Positions 46,612 to 59,524 are shown, numbered from the stretch's first letter. The stretch: 64,000 bases of DNA from Catonia carolina (GCA_035578175.1 JAQMRL010000007.1:49610727-49674726), one strand, 5' to 3'. Made by a program: numbers and translations. Notes: generated from the sequence alone by a model not told the origin.

Positions 46612-47697
46612 ACAGACAGGTGGAGTATTAAATAATTTACACTCAATCTGTTAGGGCTACAAAAAATAATTCTGTTTATTATCACACGAACAGCGAATTA
46701 AATGACTGAATCATTTAAAAACAGAAGAGGTAGAGGTGTAAAAGACACTAATCAGAGTTATCACCTCTGAAAGTAATGAATTTCATTATCCAGCCAGACC
46801 CTGTTGTGAATGAAGTGAAGGTGTCATTTGCAGTAAAAAATTTGTGCTTTTCAGAGGCAAGGTAAACCACCTCATATTGAATATCAGGTATGCCATATTA
46901 GTATGGAGTAATTCATCACAGTGTAATATGGAAAGAGTTTTTAAAATACAAAAAAGCGGTCAGGTGTATGATGGGAGTCAACCACCTTACCTCATACAGA
47001 TCACTATTTAAAGAGCTGCAAACGCTCGCAGTTCTTTCTTTGTACATTTTTGAAGTGATAATGTATGTAAAGCATAATACCTTTTTACAGAATTTAGATG
47101 TTCACAAAACTTTTACACAAAAAATAGAATTGATTATTATGTTGCTAATCACAACACTAAATTATTTGAACAAAAACCAACATATGCAGGTAGGAAACAC
47201 ATCAATAAATTGCCACAAGGTTTAAAAAGTTGTGAAAATTTAAGTCATTTAAAAAAAAAAGCTAAAACAATATTTGATTGATGAAACATTTTACAGTGTG
47301 CACGAATTCCTTTCTAAATAGTTTTGGTTGAAAAGTATTTAACTTCTAATTAAACAAATATTGGGTACTATTTGATACAAAGGGGTTCATGACAAGCCTA
47401 CTGAGTTAAGCAGTAGCGGGAAAAATTATAGGTAAGTGATGAATTTATCATTGTGTTTGACTTTTTTTTAATTTTTAATTTTGTGTGCTATTTGATACAA
47501 TGGGTAGCAGAAACAAATGTTTGGTGGTAAGTGATGAATTTATCATTGTGATAAACTTTTGTTAATCAGTTTTATCTTGACATGTCCTATACTCCCTTTT
47601 GGAGTCTCCTAAATGCAAAAAAAAACCTCTCCTAGTTTTACTTAGTAAAACTTCCAGAGGTTCAAATCAGCCTTTCGGCTAATGGCCTAAACAACAC
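46612..47697 (+). mobile_element. Retroposon family B copy, deleted and interrupted
   Basis: 46612-46885 is the head and middle (CAGACAGGTGGAGTATTA start), with an internal deletion at about 46859. The tail resumes at 47628 with TAGTTTTACTTAGTAAAAC and ends GGCCTAAACAACACAAC near 47697. The intervening ~740 bp is foreign and unrecognised; it contains a diverged tandem duplication at 47360-47550. Confidence 0.6.
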
Positions 47698-47869
47698 AAC
47701 TTAATCTACTCTAACTTAAATAAACTCTAAATATATATTAATACATTGTGACAACAAATCATGAAATGAATTAAAAATTATAAATTTTAACTTTTATTTT
47801 CAAATACTTATTAACGTAAATTTGATCTGGTCAGTTATATTTTTATAGATCAGATTTGAGTGTAATATA

Positions 47870-48470
47870 GCAAGTGTCTCAAAATAATGTATAGGCTACA
47901 CATTTTGAACGGATATATATTTGAAGAAAAAATTTTGATAGGTTAATGATATTATGTGTTGTACTGTAATATAAACTTACAAATGTTCAAAATGATTACC
48001 ATTAACTGCAATATATTTACTGCAACTTGCTAATACAGAATTCCAAACTAATTGTACGGTATCTAAAGGGATCTCGTTAAAAGCATTTATAATCTCCTGT
48101 TCCAGCTGTCCCATTATCCAAGGTATGCCATTCCTTGTTTACATTTCTTACTGTCCCATGTGTTTCAAAATTGTCACGAATCCTAGCAATTGTTATTTTT
48201 GAAGGTGGTAGGTTTCGAAACTCCATTTGCCATAATTTTTGAACCTTTTGAACATTCTCAGACTTCCAGTAACACTTTAAAACCCACTTACATTGATCAA
48301 ATGACTGAACTTCAGCCTCGTTTATTTCATACTAAATGAGAGAAATAATGACATTGTTAAAAAAAACAGCTGTTTTAAATTATCATCTAAAGTAGGTTTT
48401 AAGATGTAGGGGTTTTCTTCAAATTAATAGATCTGTTAAAATTGTGTTTACATTTTTCTGAGACACTTGG
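47870..48470 (-). mobile_element. Short, internally deleted mariner-like element
   Basis: TA at 47868-47869 and 48471-48472; TIRs GCAAGTGTCTCAAAATAATG and, inverted, CCAAGTGTCTCAGAAAAATG. Only 601 bp. Confidence 0.88.
47985..48350 (-). pseudogene. Transposase remnant: N- and C-terminal ends fused by deletion
   Basis: Minus strand N-terminal piece EIQFDQCKWVLKCYWKSENV-like (reads QSFDQCKWVLKCYWKSENVQ) with PPSKITIARIRDNFETHGTV, then after a loss of the whole catalytic core, EIINAFNEIPLDTVQLVWNS and the C-terminal ...NGNHFEHL. A natural non-autonomous derivative. Confidence 0.7.
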
Positions 48471-49082
48471 TATTATTTACTAATGAACTTAACCTAACCT
48501 AACCACAATAAACTCTAAATGTTAAATAAAATCACAGAATTAGAATAATGATATTGTAGAGAATATAAAGCATATCTGAAGATTGGTCAATGTATATAAA
48601 GGAGAAGCATTCAGCAGCTGAAATAAGTTGGAGGAGTGAATCTCACGTTAATGAATAAAATGTGAGGAGACCACTTCTCCACTTAGTTCAAAACCACCAT
48701 CCTGTTTCCAGAACCACATGCATTAATCCAACACTGAAATAAAATATTTCTTATTAAGTACAGTAACCACTATTAGTCAATCTACATATTAGATAAACTT
48801 TTTTATACCCCATTTCACATTTAAACCAGGTGACTCAAGAAATAACAATTTTAGAAAAATGTATAAATTTTTTAAATATTAATTTAGCCTTTTTTGGGAA
48901 TAGGCTGTAATTTTGTCAGTATTAATACATGTGAGTTGTGTAGCATCAAAACAAACAACCTTCATTTTTGGAACAAAATTTGGTTATCACAACTGTTTTA
49001 AATTATTTTCCTTCTCTATCGAAAGAAATCATTTATTTCATTCAAAACAGTTAATGTACTATAGAAAAATGCAAATAAACAC

Positions 49083-49245
49083 GGGTCGGCCTGTTGGCGT
49101 AGCGGTTAGCAGTGACTTCTACACTGAAGTCCCGAGTTCAATTCCCGGTCAGGTCTGGCATTTTTTCATCCCTCATCTTCATCTATCATCCTTCTCACCA
49201 TCTGCATTAGCAGTAATTGCAAAACAGTTGGGCGTTAAAAAAAAG
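49083..49245 (+). mobile_element. tRNA-derived SINE with a distinct head
   Basis: GGGTCGGCCTGTTGGCGTAG head, A-box-like TGGCGTAGCGGTTAGCA, B box GAGTTCAATTCCC, then the same 3' module (TCTGCATTAGCAGTAATTGC, GGGCGTTAAAA) as the 12961 family. Confidence 0.85.
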
Positions 49246-49464
49246 AAAGAAACAATCTCTGCCAGATCAGGTGAATCAAAACAAAAAAAAACATATACCG
49301 AACTAGATTAAGCCATGTATGCCATAGCCAGATTGTAACTTTGAACAATGCAGTCTGATGTTGCGTTTCGTTGGACTGAAGTAATAGTTCCTCCAAAAGT
49401 CATGATTCCTACAAAAGCTTTAAAAAGGATCCAAAGATTGTTAAATTTGCCTCTTCTTGAAGAA

Positions 49465-49521
49465 CTTGAACTTTTGATCAGGCATCTGTTCTTGAACAGA
49501 TGCCTGTTCAAAAGATCTCAA
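49465..49521. repeat. Imperfect 57-bp hairpin
   Basis: Arms CAGGCATCTGTTC and GAACAGATGCCTG meet with two bases between; similarity continues outward through TTTTGA/TCAAAA to CTTGA/TCAAG. Too tight a loop for a typical pre-miRNA unless the stem opens. Confidence 0.6.
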
Positions 49522-49530
49522 GTTTTTTAA

Positions 49531-50720
49531 AAAATAAAAATATTCTAAGATTTCTGAAAAAAAACTTTCCATAACTTAAAAAAGAGTTCACAAACTCAAG
49601 AGTTAAAATATTTCATTACTTACTAATTATTATTTTGCAATTTTTTAAACATTCATAATTTTGCAAAAAAAACTAAATTCACAATTTCACAATTGTAAAA
49701 TGCCATTCTCAATTTCTGCTCAATCATAATAATTTTTCTACTTATTATTTGACAAAGAATGAATTCTTGAAGGATTTAACTACCATTGCCTCTGTTTTAT
49801 ATAATTGTTTGATATATTAGATTAAACAAATAAAAAATTCAAATTCAAAATTCCACATTACTTTTCAAAGTTCATACATAAAATTTACCAGTTGAGAATA
49901 ACATAATTTTTCAATTTTTTGGACTATCAACATAAATTCTACTTGATAAAATAAGAAATTGACAGATTTTGCGATTTTTCAGAAAATTATAACAGGGAAC
50001 ATTGTTTGTTTTAATCCTGCACGACTCTTTCTTAAAGTACTACTCTAAAGTTTTCTTGCAATTAATTTAAAATTAATTACATAATATTTAAGTTCATGAT
50101 TTACTAATTATACTTAATATATCATACTTATGACTAAAGCACTTATCTACGAAGAAAAAAATATAATATTTATGAACGGTAACCATATGTTAATCTTTAA
50201 GCTAATATTTTAAACAAATATAAAGAATATGAATGACTACAAGTTACGTTACAAATAAAAATTATAATTACAATAAATTCATGTTGTTAATATCATGTTT
50301 TATTATTACACTATATTCATATTCATACTTAATTACTTATCTATAAAAAATTTACAAATAGTAAATATTTAAATAAATTTTATCCAAATACACAATGTAA
50401 TAATTAATAATACTATTTCATTGATAACTAAATCTAAATAAATAATATAGTAGTTCCATTAAATGTTTTATTTCCACGGACGTGAGATTTCTGATAAATT
50501 TTTGTTTAAGTATTTTAAAATAGAAACTGAAGAGCAAAATTTATTTAAGTACATCAGAAATTAAAAATTCGACAACATTTTAAGTGAATTTATTTTTTAG
50601 ATATGTTAAAAGTTGAGAGATTCTGTCTTTTTAAGAGCTTTATTTAGTTAATTTAAAATCACATTAACAGCTTAATCATTAGTGACTATAATGAGTAATG
50701 GAATTGGAATGGTGAGTTTT
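49531..50720. other. AT-rich, nothing recognised
   Basis: No splice-bounded frame or repeat ends. 50725-50818 at its right edge has a degraded tRNA-like SINE head on the minus strand. Confidence 0.45.
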
Positions 50721-50935
50721 GACTTGCAATAATTTCCAGAATCTAGCCAGGAATAAAACCTGAGTTCGTTTCAAACGCTTCCACTCGTAAACTAACCACT
50801 TCACCACAGAGGTGACCTAACAATTTTTTATTTAATTGAAGAAAAATTGTATAAAATATTATTGATACAGAAGACAACAGCATTTGTATTATCATATAAA
50901 ATAAGATATTTCAAAATTTTAAATAATCTGTTACC

Positions 50936-50936
<1 letters not shown>

Positions 50937-51015
<79 letters not shown>
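50937..51015. repeat. (ATT)n microsatellite, ~26 units
   Basis: Uninterrupted ATT trinucleotides; read as an open frame it gives poly-isoleucine, which is an artefact. Confidence 0.97.
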
Positions 51016-51016
<1 letters not shown>

Positions 51017-51339
51017 ACCTATATTAATAAATCAAAATACATTTTAAAGATAGATAAATTTAATAAGACTTAGTAGTTAAAAAAATTGATTTGTAAATAG
51101 TGTTTGTTTATTTCAAATAACAATGAGATTATATCAACAATTAATATACCAGCAGGCAATGAAAACTCTCTTCTACTACTAGCTCAGGCCATGAGAGATT
51201 TAAAAAAACTTGTAAGTCAAATTCTTATACAATAAGAAAGTTAAAAGTCAATGAATTCAAGATGTAGCTTTATCGTAGGTTGGTAACAATAAGCTGTAAA
51301 AGTAATGTAAATGAAGAGGCATTATAAATGATTAAAAAA

Positions 51340-51616
51340 CCACATCCACATATAATTACCATCATTAAAAATTAGGAAAATGGCATATCTTGATCACAAT
51401 GTGCCACAGAGAATTTTAATAATTTAAATATTGGAAGGTAAAGTTGAAGCAAAGCGAGGGATATGTAAAAAGAAACAATCATGGTCATGGAACATTAAAG
51501 ACTGGATCTGCATGGATGGAAATACTTTACTTCATCAAACCTACGATAGAAAGAAGTTTACCATAATAGTTGCCAAACTAAACTCAGACAACACTGAGGA
51601 AGAGGAGACAATTTAA
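51340..51616 (+). pseudogene. LINE (RTE/BovB-like or related) ORF2 C-terminal remnant
   Basis: Reads ILEGKVEAKRGICKKKQSWS, WNIKDWICMDGNTLLHQ, YDRKKFTIIVAKL: the conserved tail IxEGKxEGKRGRGRxxxxWxxNIxxWTG...DRExFxxLVAN of LINE ORF2 proteins. A stop precedes ILEG, and no reverse transcriptase domain is readable upstream. A decayed coding-like repeat follows at 51630-51760. Confidence 0.65.
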
Positions 51617-51760
51617 AGTTCAGGCGTGCAATAAGTGGTTCAATGAAATCAAGAAAGATTTTAAAAAAACTTGGAATAAAGCAAAAAACAAACATGTCTG
51701 AACAAAGTACACATTACAGATTAGATGTTAAGGATTTCTACAAAGAAGAAAAAAGAAATA

Positions 51761-53049
51761 GGAGATATGAATAATAATAAGCAGATGGAAAAATAATAAA
51801 ATCCTACATTTAAAGAACTCTGATAATGTGAACTGTAAAAGAAAATTGGAGAAATGGTAGTAAAGTTACGGATAGTTTATTATGAACTTAATTGAAAACA
51901 AAATCATAAATAACTAATGAAAATAAGTCATTCAGTAAAAATATGTGTCCAACAATATAAGAGTGAAGCTTATTCACAATAAAATCATTAAACTTACTTT
52001 TCTTAAGATGTTTAATAAAGAATACCTGTTCAAAAATATTCTAATAGGAAAACCATTGACCAAATTATTTATGAAAAATCTTATAGATGGTATAATACTT
52101 CTAAAATCCATATAAGACAGTAAATAATTTACAAATAAAACATTATCTGTAATAATTAAGTAAGTCAAAAAATAGTTAATCATGTGTACCTTTTTATAAT
52201 TTACTAATAATGTTATAATCATCATCAAGAGATGCAGCAACTTCAACAGATATCCTTCTCAAAAACCAGGTAATTCAATCATTTTTTGAAAGTTAATAAA
52301 CTTTATAAAGTAAAAAGAATTACTATTTAAAGTACTGTTCATTTAAAAACTAAATTAATTTAAAAAACAAGATTTTGTTTTGACTAATTTTGTTTTGAGA
52401 ACAAGATCTCTGTTGAAGTTAGTGTACTTTGTAAAAAATAATAAAAATTTAAATAATTTTACAATTAATACAATTATAATTATTTTTCTTTTAGCGCAGT
52501 AAAAACATTCACCAGAAAGTGCATCACAAAAAATTATCAATGTTTAAACTTCTATTAACAAAATATTGTATAATTATAATAGGCCTGTAAATACAACAAA
52601 CTGTTTTCATAACTTTTACTTGATTTTTTTTAGTCGTTCACGTAAATCTTAGGGTCCATCGAACACAAATGTCACGAGTCGATTAAAATAGCTTTAAGTA
52701 ATATATTATTAAACTTTTAAAAAATGTCAAAAATTAACTAAAATAATTTTAAATTATTATTCTGAGTTACAGTCAAATAAAATGCCCTGTCCATAACCCA
52801 AAATATTTGATAGGTCAATCTGAAAATAACTCAATCACTCATTGAATTTTATCTGAATCTAAATTATTATTGTTTCATGTTAATGTTACAAAACAATTCA
52901 ATTTCATTATTTATTAGCAAACTTTAGAAATAATATTCTCCATATTTATAAAAATTTATTAATATTTAAAACAGAAATAACCATTGAGTATACCTAAAAT
53001 TTACTATAAAATTTCAACAAAATATTGTTTTAAATGTAATATAATCATT
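51761..53049. other. AT-rich, nothing firmly recognised
   Basis: A minus-strand stretch 52040-52170 has acceptor-like and donor-like borders and an open frame, but of AT-driven composition (mainly I, L, F, N, Y); I do not call it an exon. Confidence 0.4.
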
Positions 53050-53180
53050 TTTTGATTGACATCTGAATGTAATGAATAACAGCCAATGTAGAGAAGGGTG
53101 ATAGATGAAAAGTTGGCAAACCAGAGGGGAATCTAACATGAAAATCCTAGCATAGAAACCAGTTGCACTGACACCAGTTC
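53050..53180 (-). mobile_element. Degenerate SINE
   Basis: Layout as 36388: tail-like TTGACATCTGAATG, GATAGATGAAAAGTTGGCAA body, degraded B box and CCAGTTGCACTGACACCAG head. Old copy. Confidence 0.45.
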
Positions 53181-54835
53181 TAAAAAATGTAAAAATTTAT
53201 ATGTAAATATGAATCTTGTTTTTGTTAAATCTATGGTAAGATATACTTTTATATAGTTTTTCATTCAACTTGTTTGTGTAATTCATTTATTATCTATTAA
53301 AATATTATATTACTAAAAAACTATGTAGTTAAATTCTTTTTAATTTTACATCCGCCTGTTTTGCAAATTAGTACCAACACAAAAAAATTAAATTATCAAA
53401 CTAAAATAGTACTTCAATGTTAATAATTTACCCAACTTTAAAAAAAATTGTATGTTTTACTTTATAAGTTAAACGTATATGAATTGTATTTATTTCCACG
53501 TAATAAAAAATGTTCAAATTTATTTTAAATTAGAAAATTAGGCTAATTTATTGAAATCGATACTTACATAAACAAACAATATTATTTATTTAATAATTGA
53601 TCATTTTTACAAAATAACCTTAAAAATTGTAATTCTATTTTTAAAAAAATATTATAAAATTTAAATATGTTGTTAAAGTCAATACATATTTATTTAAAAA
53701 TATTATCAAATAAATATTTAAGTTTTGAACAATTATATTTTTAACGAAAAAATATTTATCGCAAATTTGTATTCATTGTTTTTAAACATTATATTCATTG
53801 TTTAAAAAAAGATAATAAAATCTTATGATATGTTACCACATTACGTAAGTTAAGTTCCATTAAACAGAATGTACAGATAGATACATAGATAGATGAAGCA
53901 GTAAAGTTGTAAGGAGTGCAGCGCTTTCAGCTGGAAGAGTTAGATCTGGCAGTTAAGAATATATTACATGTCTAGATCTTCACTTCCAACTTAAAGCAGT
54001 ACACAAACATAGAAAGATTATGTCAGTAAAATGTAGAAACATGATTTAGAAATTACAAACGAATGTCGAATACCTCAACCGCATCAACACGTTAATAAAC
54101 AAAATTAAAACTTAAAACAAGAGAACCACGAATTAGACTGGAGCACAACGCTGTAGCTTCATATTTTATACAATCTGAATGACAACTCTTCAATATGCCC
54201 TACCCAGTTACAGATAAACTAAACCAACATTTACACCTGATACTCGAATGTTATCTATCGTACTTTCTCCCTCACTCATTCAGCCCCGCCAACAAAGATA
54301 ATTCTTATCAATAACTCATACACAATTGATAATTGATATCTAACCACTTGGAACCCATCCATTCGACCTGTCTATCAAACTAGAATGGCTTCATCATATC
54401 CCATCCAAGTAATATGAATGCCACACCTATATTCCAACTCAAGTCTATAAAATAACAAAACATAAAAAAAAGCCAAATTCCAAATTTTTTTCTCAAATTC
54501 TGTCAACTATGGGCTACAATAGATCAATTTTTGTTTTTACGTTTCTTATCCTTCTTGTTGTTCATATTCTGCCAATATTCCTTCATTCTTTCCGCATGTT
54601 TTTCTCATTTTTCATCTGATTATTTAGCTTCTTTTAGTTTCTTTACTCTTTCTGGAAAACCCTTCCATTCTGCCATCAATTTTCTAAACTCCATTCTTTC
54701 TACAACCTAATTTCCTATACTTTCTTCTTCTACTCCTGGTTCATTAAAATCCTTTCAATCTCTCTGAACCAAATTGTTATATTTTAGAAATTTCTAATCT
54801 AATTAAATGTCTGTTTTGTAATTCCTTTTTCCCTT
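53181..54835. other. No gene recognised
   Basis: AT-rich to 53860. 53870-54440 is GC-richer and not repeated in the window, with no open frame or motif to support a gene. GATA-like microrepeats at 53875-53895. Confidence 0.4.
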
Positions 54836-54965
54836 TTTTAATGCCTGGCTGTTTTAAAATCACTGCAAACGCAGATGATGTAAAGGGCCGTAAATGAAAA
54901 TGAATGATCAAAAAATATTAGACTAAACTGGGAATTAAACCCAGGACCTCTGAATTCATTCTATG
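54836..54965 (-). mobile_element. SINE (minus orientation), diverged
   Basis: Tail module TCTGCGTTTGCAGTGATTTT, then CAGCCAGGCATTAAAA; B box GGGTTTAATTCCC. Head incomplete. Confidence 0.6.
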
Positions 54966-55399
54966 AAGATATCCGAAAACTTCAATTTTTTCTTCCTTAT
55001 TATCAATTATTTTCAAAATTACATAGTGTACTTCTGTACTAGATTTATTCCTTTATTCTGAGTTTTCTCTTATATTGTATCCGTGCATTTTTCTTGATAC
55101 TTTTTTCTCAGCTTACCATTCTTTTCCCTTGATCCTGTTCTATAAAAATTAAATATTTTCGTAAATGTACAAGCTATTGCTATGAATATACAGAAGACTA
55201 AGTTTCAAAGTTTGCCTCCTAGTTAGACACAACACCAGCCTGAATATCATCACTCAATTTTTTTAACTGCTTAGAAGTTTATGGTTGCAGATTTCACAAA
55301 ATAACTAATGAACAATTAATTAAGTACTTAAGAAAATCTTTAAAATGTCCTAAAAATTATGTTCTTCTCTAAATTGCAGTCATTCTCGACTTCAGGTAA

Positions 55400-58300
55400 T
55401 GTAGGTTAGAATGGTGCGTTGTATTGATATTTGAATTCCTTGTTAACCCTAGAGCCGGCAATCGTCGATTTTGAGACGATGTTACCGCTTCTTGAACCGG
55501 TTGCATCGCAAAATCGGATTTGCTTCATACCATTGCAATGTTGTCGTTTTAGTTTTAAATTCATCTACAGACAGCGTTGCAGTTACAATAATTTGATAAT
55601 GTATAAAGTAAACTTTTACGTATAATACAATAGTTTCAGTTGCATATTCTTCCTGTATTTCTCTGTTTAAACCACTCTATCCTAGAGCTGAATTTGGTTA
55701 TTTCTTGGTTAACATGATGTGTTTTTGTATATATTTTCTTCAGTTTTGAACATAGAATTTTTTTTCTTTTATTTTGAAATAATTATTATAAGTAACGATT
55801 CGTATGTGTAAGGAGTTTCAAAATCTTTGAAACCCCTTAGAATTTTGATTAAATAAATTTTGCATTTCTTTTAAATGAAAAATTTGCTATTATTTCCTAG
55901 TCGTATGTTCACCTTACTTTTGGGACATACTGTAGTGATTTTATAAATTTTTTTCATTAACATTATTATAAAAACCTTTATTTAAAAATTAATTTTTTTC
56001 TTTAAAAGAATTTCATCGTATGATTCTTATTATTTATGCATTTCCGGTCTCAAAGTTCATTTTTAATTCAACTGCGTATTTTATTGAAATATTTTCCTAG
56101 TATTTAATTTAATTATTTTCAATCTCAATAAATCACATTAGTTCTATTTGACACGCGCGATTTACGTTCTATTCCCTTTTTTCGCTGAGTCCGCTGACTT
56201 GGTTTATTGGCCTCCTGCAGTAGGAGAGGGGAGTATGGTCATTTTTTTATGTTTTTCTTATGAGTGTGAATTTTTTTCACTTTCGACTTGGGAATCTTTG
56301 ACGACTGTTTCACCTAGAATTTTTTCAGGTAACCTTTTCCATTATGAACTTCATTATTGAATTTCTTAGATTTAAATATCGAAAATTTTAATTTAAATTT
56401 TGGTTCGGAATTTTGTTTTTTTTAACATTTTGGCTTGTCTCTTTTTCTTGATCTTTTTGGTTAACAATTAATACGGTGTTTGATGTAAATTTATATTTCC
56501 TAAATTTTCTCATTAATTTAAATAATTTAATGTAAATTTTTCTCTTTAAATTAAATAATTTGATAAAATTTTTATTTCCTATTATTTTCGGGGATGTACG
56601 GTTTAACTATAACTAAAACCTACACCCGACACTAGTCATTGTTCAGGATATTCGTGTATCCTTTTCGCAGTTTCAGTCTTTCTTTTTTTTGGACTTTAAA
56701 TAAAAAAAAAATTTAATTAATTAATAAATTTAATTAATGTAATATGTTTAATTTGATTATTTTAAAAAAATAGGAATCAAACTAAGATTTAGTTTATTCT
56801 ATGTTCTTTGATAAATCACCCGAATTTTTGTTTTACGTAAATTCCATTCTAAATCTTGGATCTCTTTTATTCCGTTTTATTTTTCTTTAAAATTTTGTTT
56901 CCATTTTTTTAAATTCAGTTTTATTTACTTTAGAACATATTTTTTTTTTGTTAATTCTGTAATTCTGTGGTCTTCTTCCTAATTCTTTTGTTAGGACTGG
57001 TGTGTTTTGTTTTGATTCGATTTTTCGGATGATTTGCCAATGAACATGAATAACCATACATTTTTTTTTATTTTGTTTTTTTTAAACCATTAAGGTAAAT
57101 TTTTTTAAATAAAGTAATTTTTTATAAAGTAAAGTAATATCTAATGTTCATTACGTAAAAGTTTTTTCTTATTTATTAATATTTGTTTAAGTAAAGATTT
57201 AGTTAGTTTCCCTACATATAAAAGTAATGTAATTTTCCGTAAAAATAATTCATTCATAAAATATTAATTCGTATTTACTTTCTGTTTTTTCTTTATTGAT
57301 GATTTAACTTTTCTAAGAACTTGTTTCTGTTTCGTAATTAAAAGTTTCATGTACGTTTAAATATTTTATTTGATCATTACCTATCGTTAGTTTATAAGTT
57401 TATTTTATTCACTAGGCTATTATTAATTTTTACGTTTTAGGCCAGTTCAGTTTTGGGCTAATAATTTTTCGTTATTATTTGTTTTTATTAATAAATACAT
57501 TTAAGTCACTCATATTCTTGTGTTGTGTAATGAATCATTTATCTGACCCGGCATAGATTTTATTATCTCGCCTCCGCATTTTAGGTTTGTGTTGCTCTAC
57601 CGTAAATTCTAGTTTTTGGGGTATGGTTTCTCCTGGCCGTTTCCATACCTGGTTCTTCTGACCATGGTGGTGGAGTTTTTGTTTGCACCTTGTGCTACAG
57701 CCCCCGAATGTATCAGTTCTGAGGTATTTCATTTCAGCTGGCTGGTGGAATACGTCTTGACTGGTACAGCTCTTGTTTTTTAGTTAGTTTTTTTTTTTTT
57801 TTTAATTTTATGTTCGGAGACGTTGGTTTCCCTTACATAAATTGGTGAAGACACCGTGTGGTGTTCTCATTTTACCTTACATAAATTGGTGGAGGTCGCC
57901 TTTTGGGTTATCTTACATAAATTGGTGGAATGCGCTAGTTTTATTTAAGTGATTTATTACACAATACGCTATACTAGTTTTATTTAATATTATTTCATTT
58001 TGGGAACTAATTTACTAATAAGGTGTAAGAAGTTTTTCAGGTTTCGACTGATTTATTTTATGCAGTATGTTTGTAAGTAAAATGCATTTGTTTTTATTTT
58101 TAAAATTTTTACTTCAAGGTCTGACGCTCGTTTTACAAGATTTCTTTTATTCAAACAGTTCAAATTTGTCTCCACTATAGTCTAAGGTTTCTTCTTTGTT
58201 AGTCTAGTCTACACCCTACTTCAGTTACCTATTCCATCCCTAATCGCTGTCATAAACTTGAAAACCTTTTTTTTTCTTTCATTGTCGCTTAGGCTTTTGC

Positions 58301-59524
58301 ACCCCACCCTTGTTCGATATTTTTCCCTAGTCGGTTTTTTCCAATTTGTTATGTTATTTCGTGCAATGCGTTCCTAGTTGTAGGTCGAAGTATTTCTTGC
58401 TGTGCATACAGTTTATTGTTAACGTCGCTTGTGTTATTTTGTAACAGAACAAGTTTTTTTTTTTAGGTCAATATCTTCTCTGCGTTACCATTTGTATAAA
58501 GGTTTTTACGTATCTTAATTTTTATGTGTATTTTAATTTTTTTTACATTTAGCTTTACTGGGAATTTCACCTACACGGTGGTTGCTATATTGTGCTGTAT
58601 TTATTTTTAATTTAAGATTTCAGTTTAGAACTGTTAGACAAGCTTTCATTTTGATGTTAAAATTGTAATAGCAAAGAAAATTGTAATTATTTTTGTAATA
58701 ATTACGAGAATGTTTTCAACTTGGCAGATTGTTAAAATCTATATACATTAGATGTACTGTTTAACACATTTTACAACTTCGAAGCAAATAACACTATCAT
58801 TAGAGTTGTTATTATTTGGTGCTACCATATACTTTTGTACAAATTCTGTTTAATGTAACTTGTATTAAATCACCTTTATTTTAATAGGTTATTCTGTGTG
58901 TATTTCTGGTCATTATACTTCCAGACCAGTCTGTTTACAGCTGTATACACTACAGGCTGTACTAATACTTTTATTTTAACTAGTGGTTTCAGTATTTAAT
59001 TTTCAGATTTATTTAGTTACATCTGAATGTCCGACTATTGTTTTTGAATATTACAAATACCACTATTTGATCCTGCAACTGCAGAACAAAAAAAAATGTA
59101 GTCGCCAATCTTAAATTTTCACAAGCTTGGCTACCATAAATTCATTAACAGCATAAACTGTATTTATTTTTTTTTTAATATTAATTTTGGCACTTTCACA
59201 GTTGACAAAAAAAATATAACCACTTACAGTAATATTATCTAATTTATTTGCTTATGCATAACATGGGACATTTACTTATAATGCGTATAATTTTTTTCAG
59301 GAATTGCTTATGCTGGGATCTTCATTCATATGCGTGTCAGTTCATTTCATGAAGTCAGTAATCGCAGGGTCACAATAACACATCATAGTGGTGGACATCT
59401 ATAGTCATCAATCATCTCATAGTAGAGTCTTCACGATCATTCATATCACCAGGGTTGCACACTAAGTATCACTCGACGTTTTGTCAGTATCATAACATTT
59501 CATTACATTTTTGCATTTTATTTT
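55400..59524 (+). other. T-rich block with triplicated motif; possible retroelement leader
   Basis: The + strand is heavily T over A for ~4 kb, unlike the A/T-balanced flanks. 55443-55458 reads TTAACCCTAGAGCCGG, piggyBac-like but with no partner. 57833-57929 contains TTACATAAATTGGTGRA three times at 44- and 36-base spacing, each followed by different short GC-richer text. TTGGTGRA-type sites resemble LTR-element primer binding sites. No protein domain is readable. Confidence 0.35.

Noticed and set aside
50847..51047. Open frame with poly-isoleucine
   Set aside because: It is the (ATT)n microsatellite read in frame.
52040..52246. Minus-strand frame with acceptor- and donor-like borders
   Set aside because: Residues are mostly I, L, F, N, Y as expected of AT-rich noise; no family resemblance and a stop separates it from the neighbouring frame.
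55443..55460. piggyBac left end TTAACCCTAGAGCC
   Set aside because: No inverted partner with TTAA within the window; the match is short.
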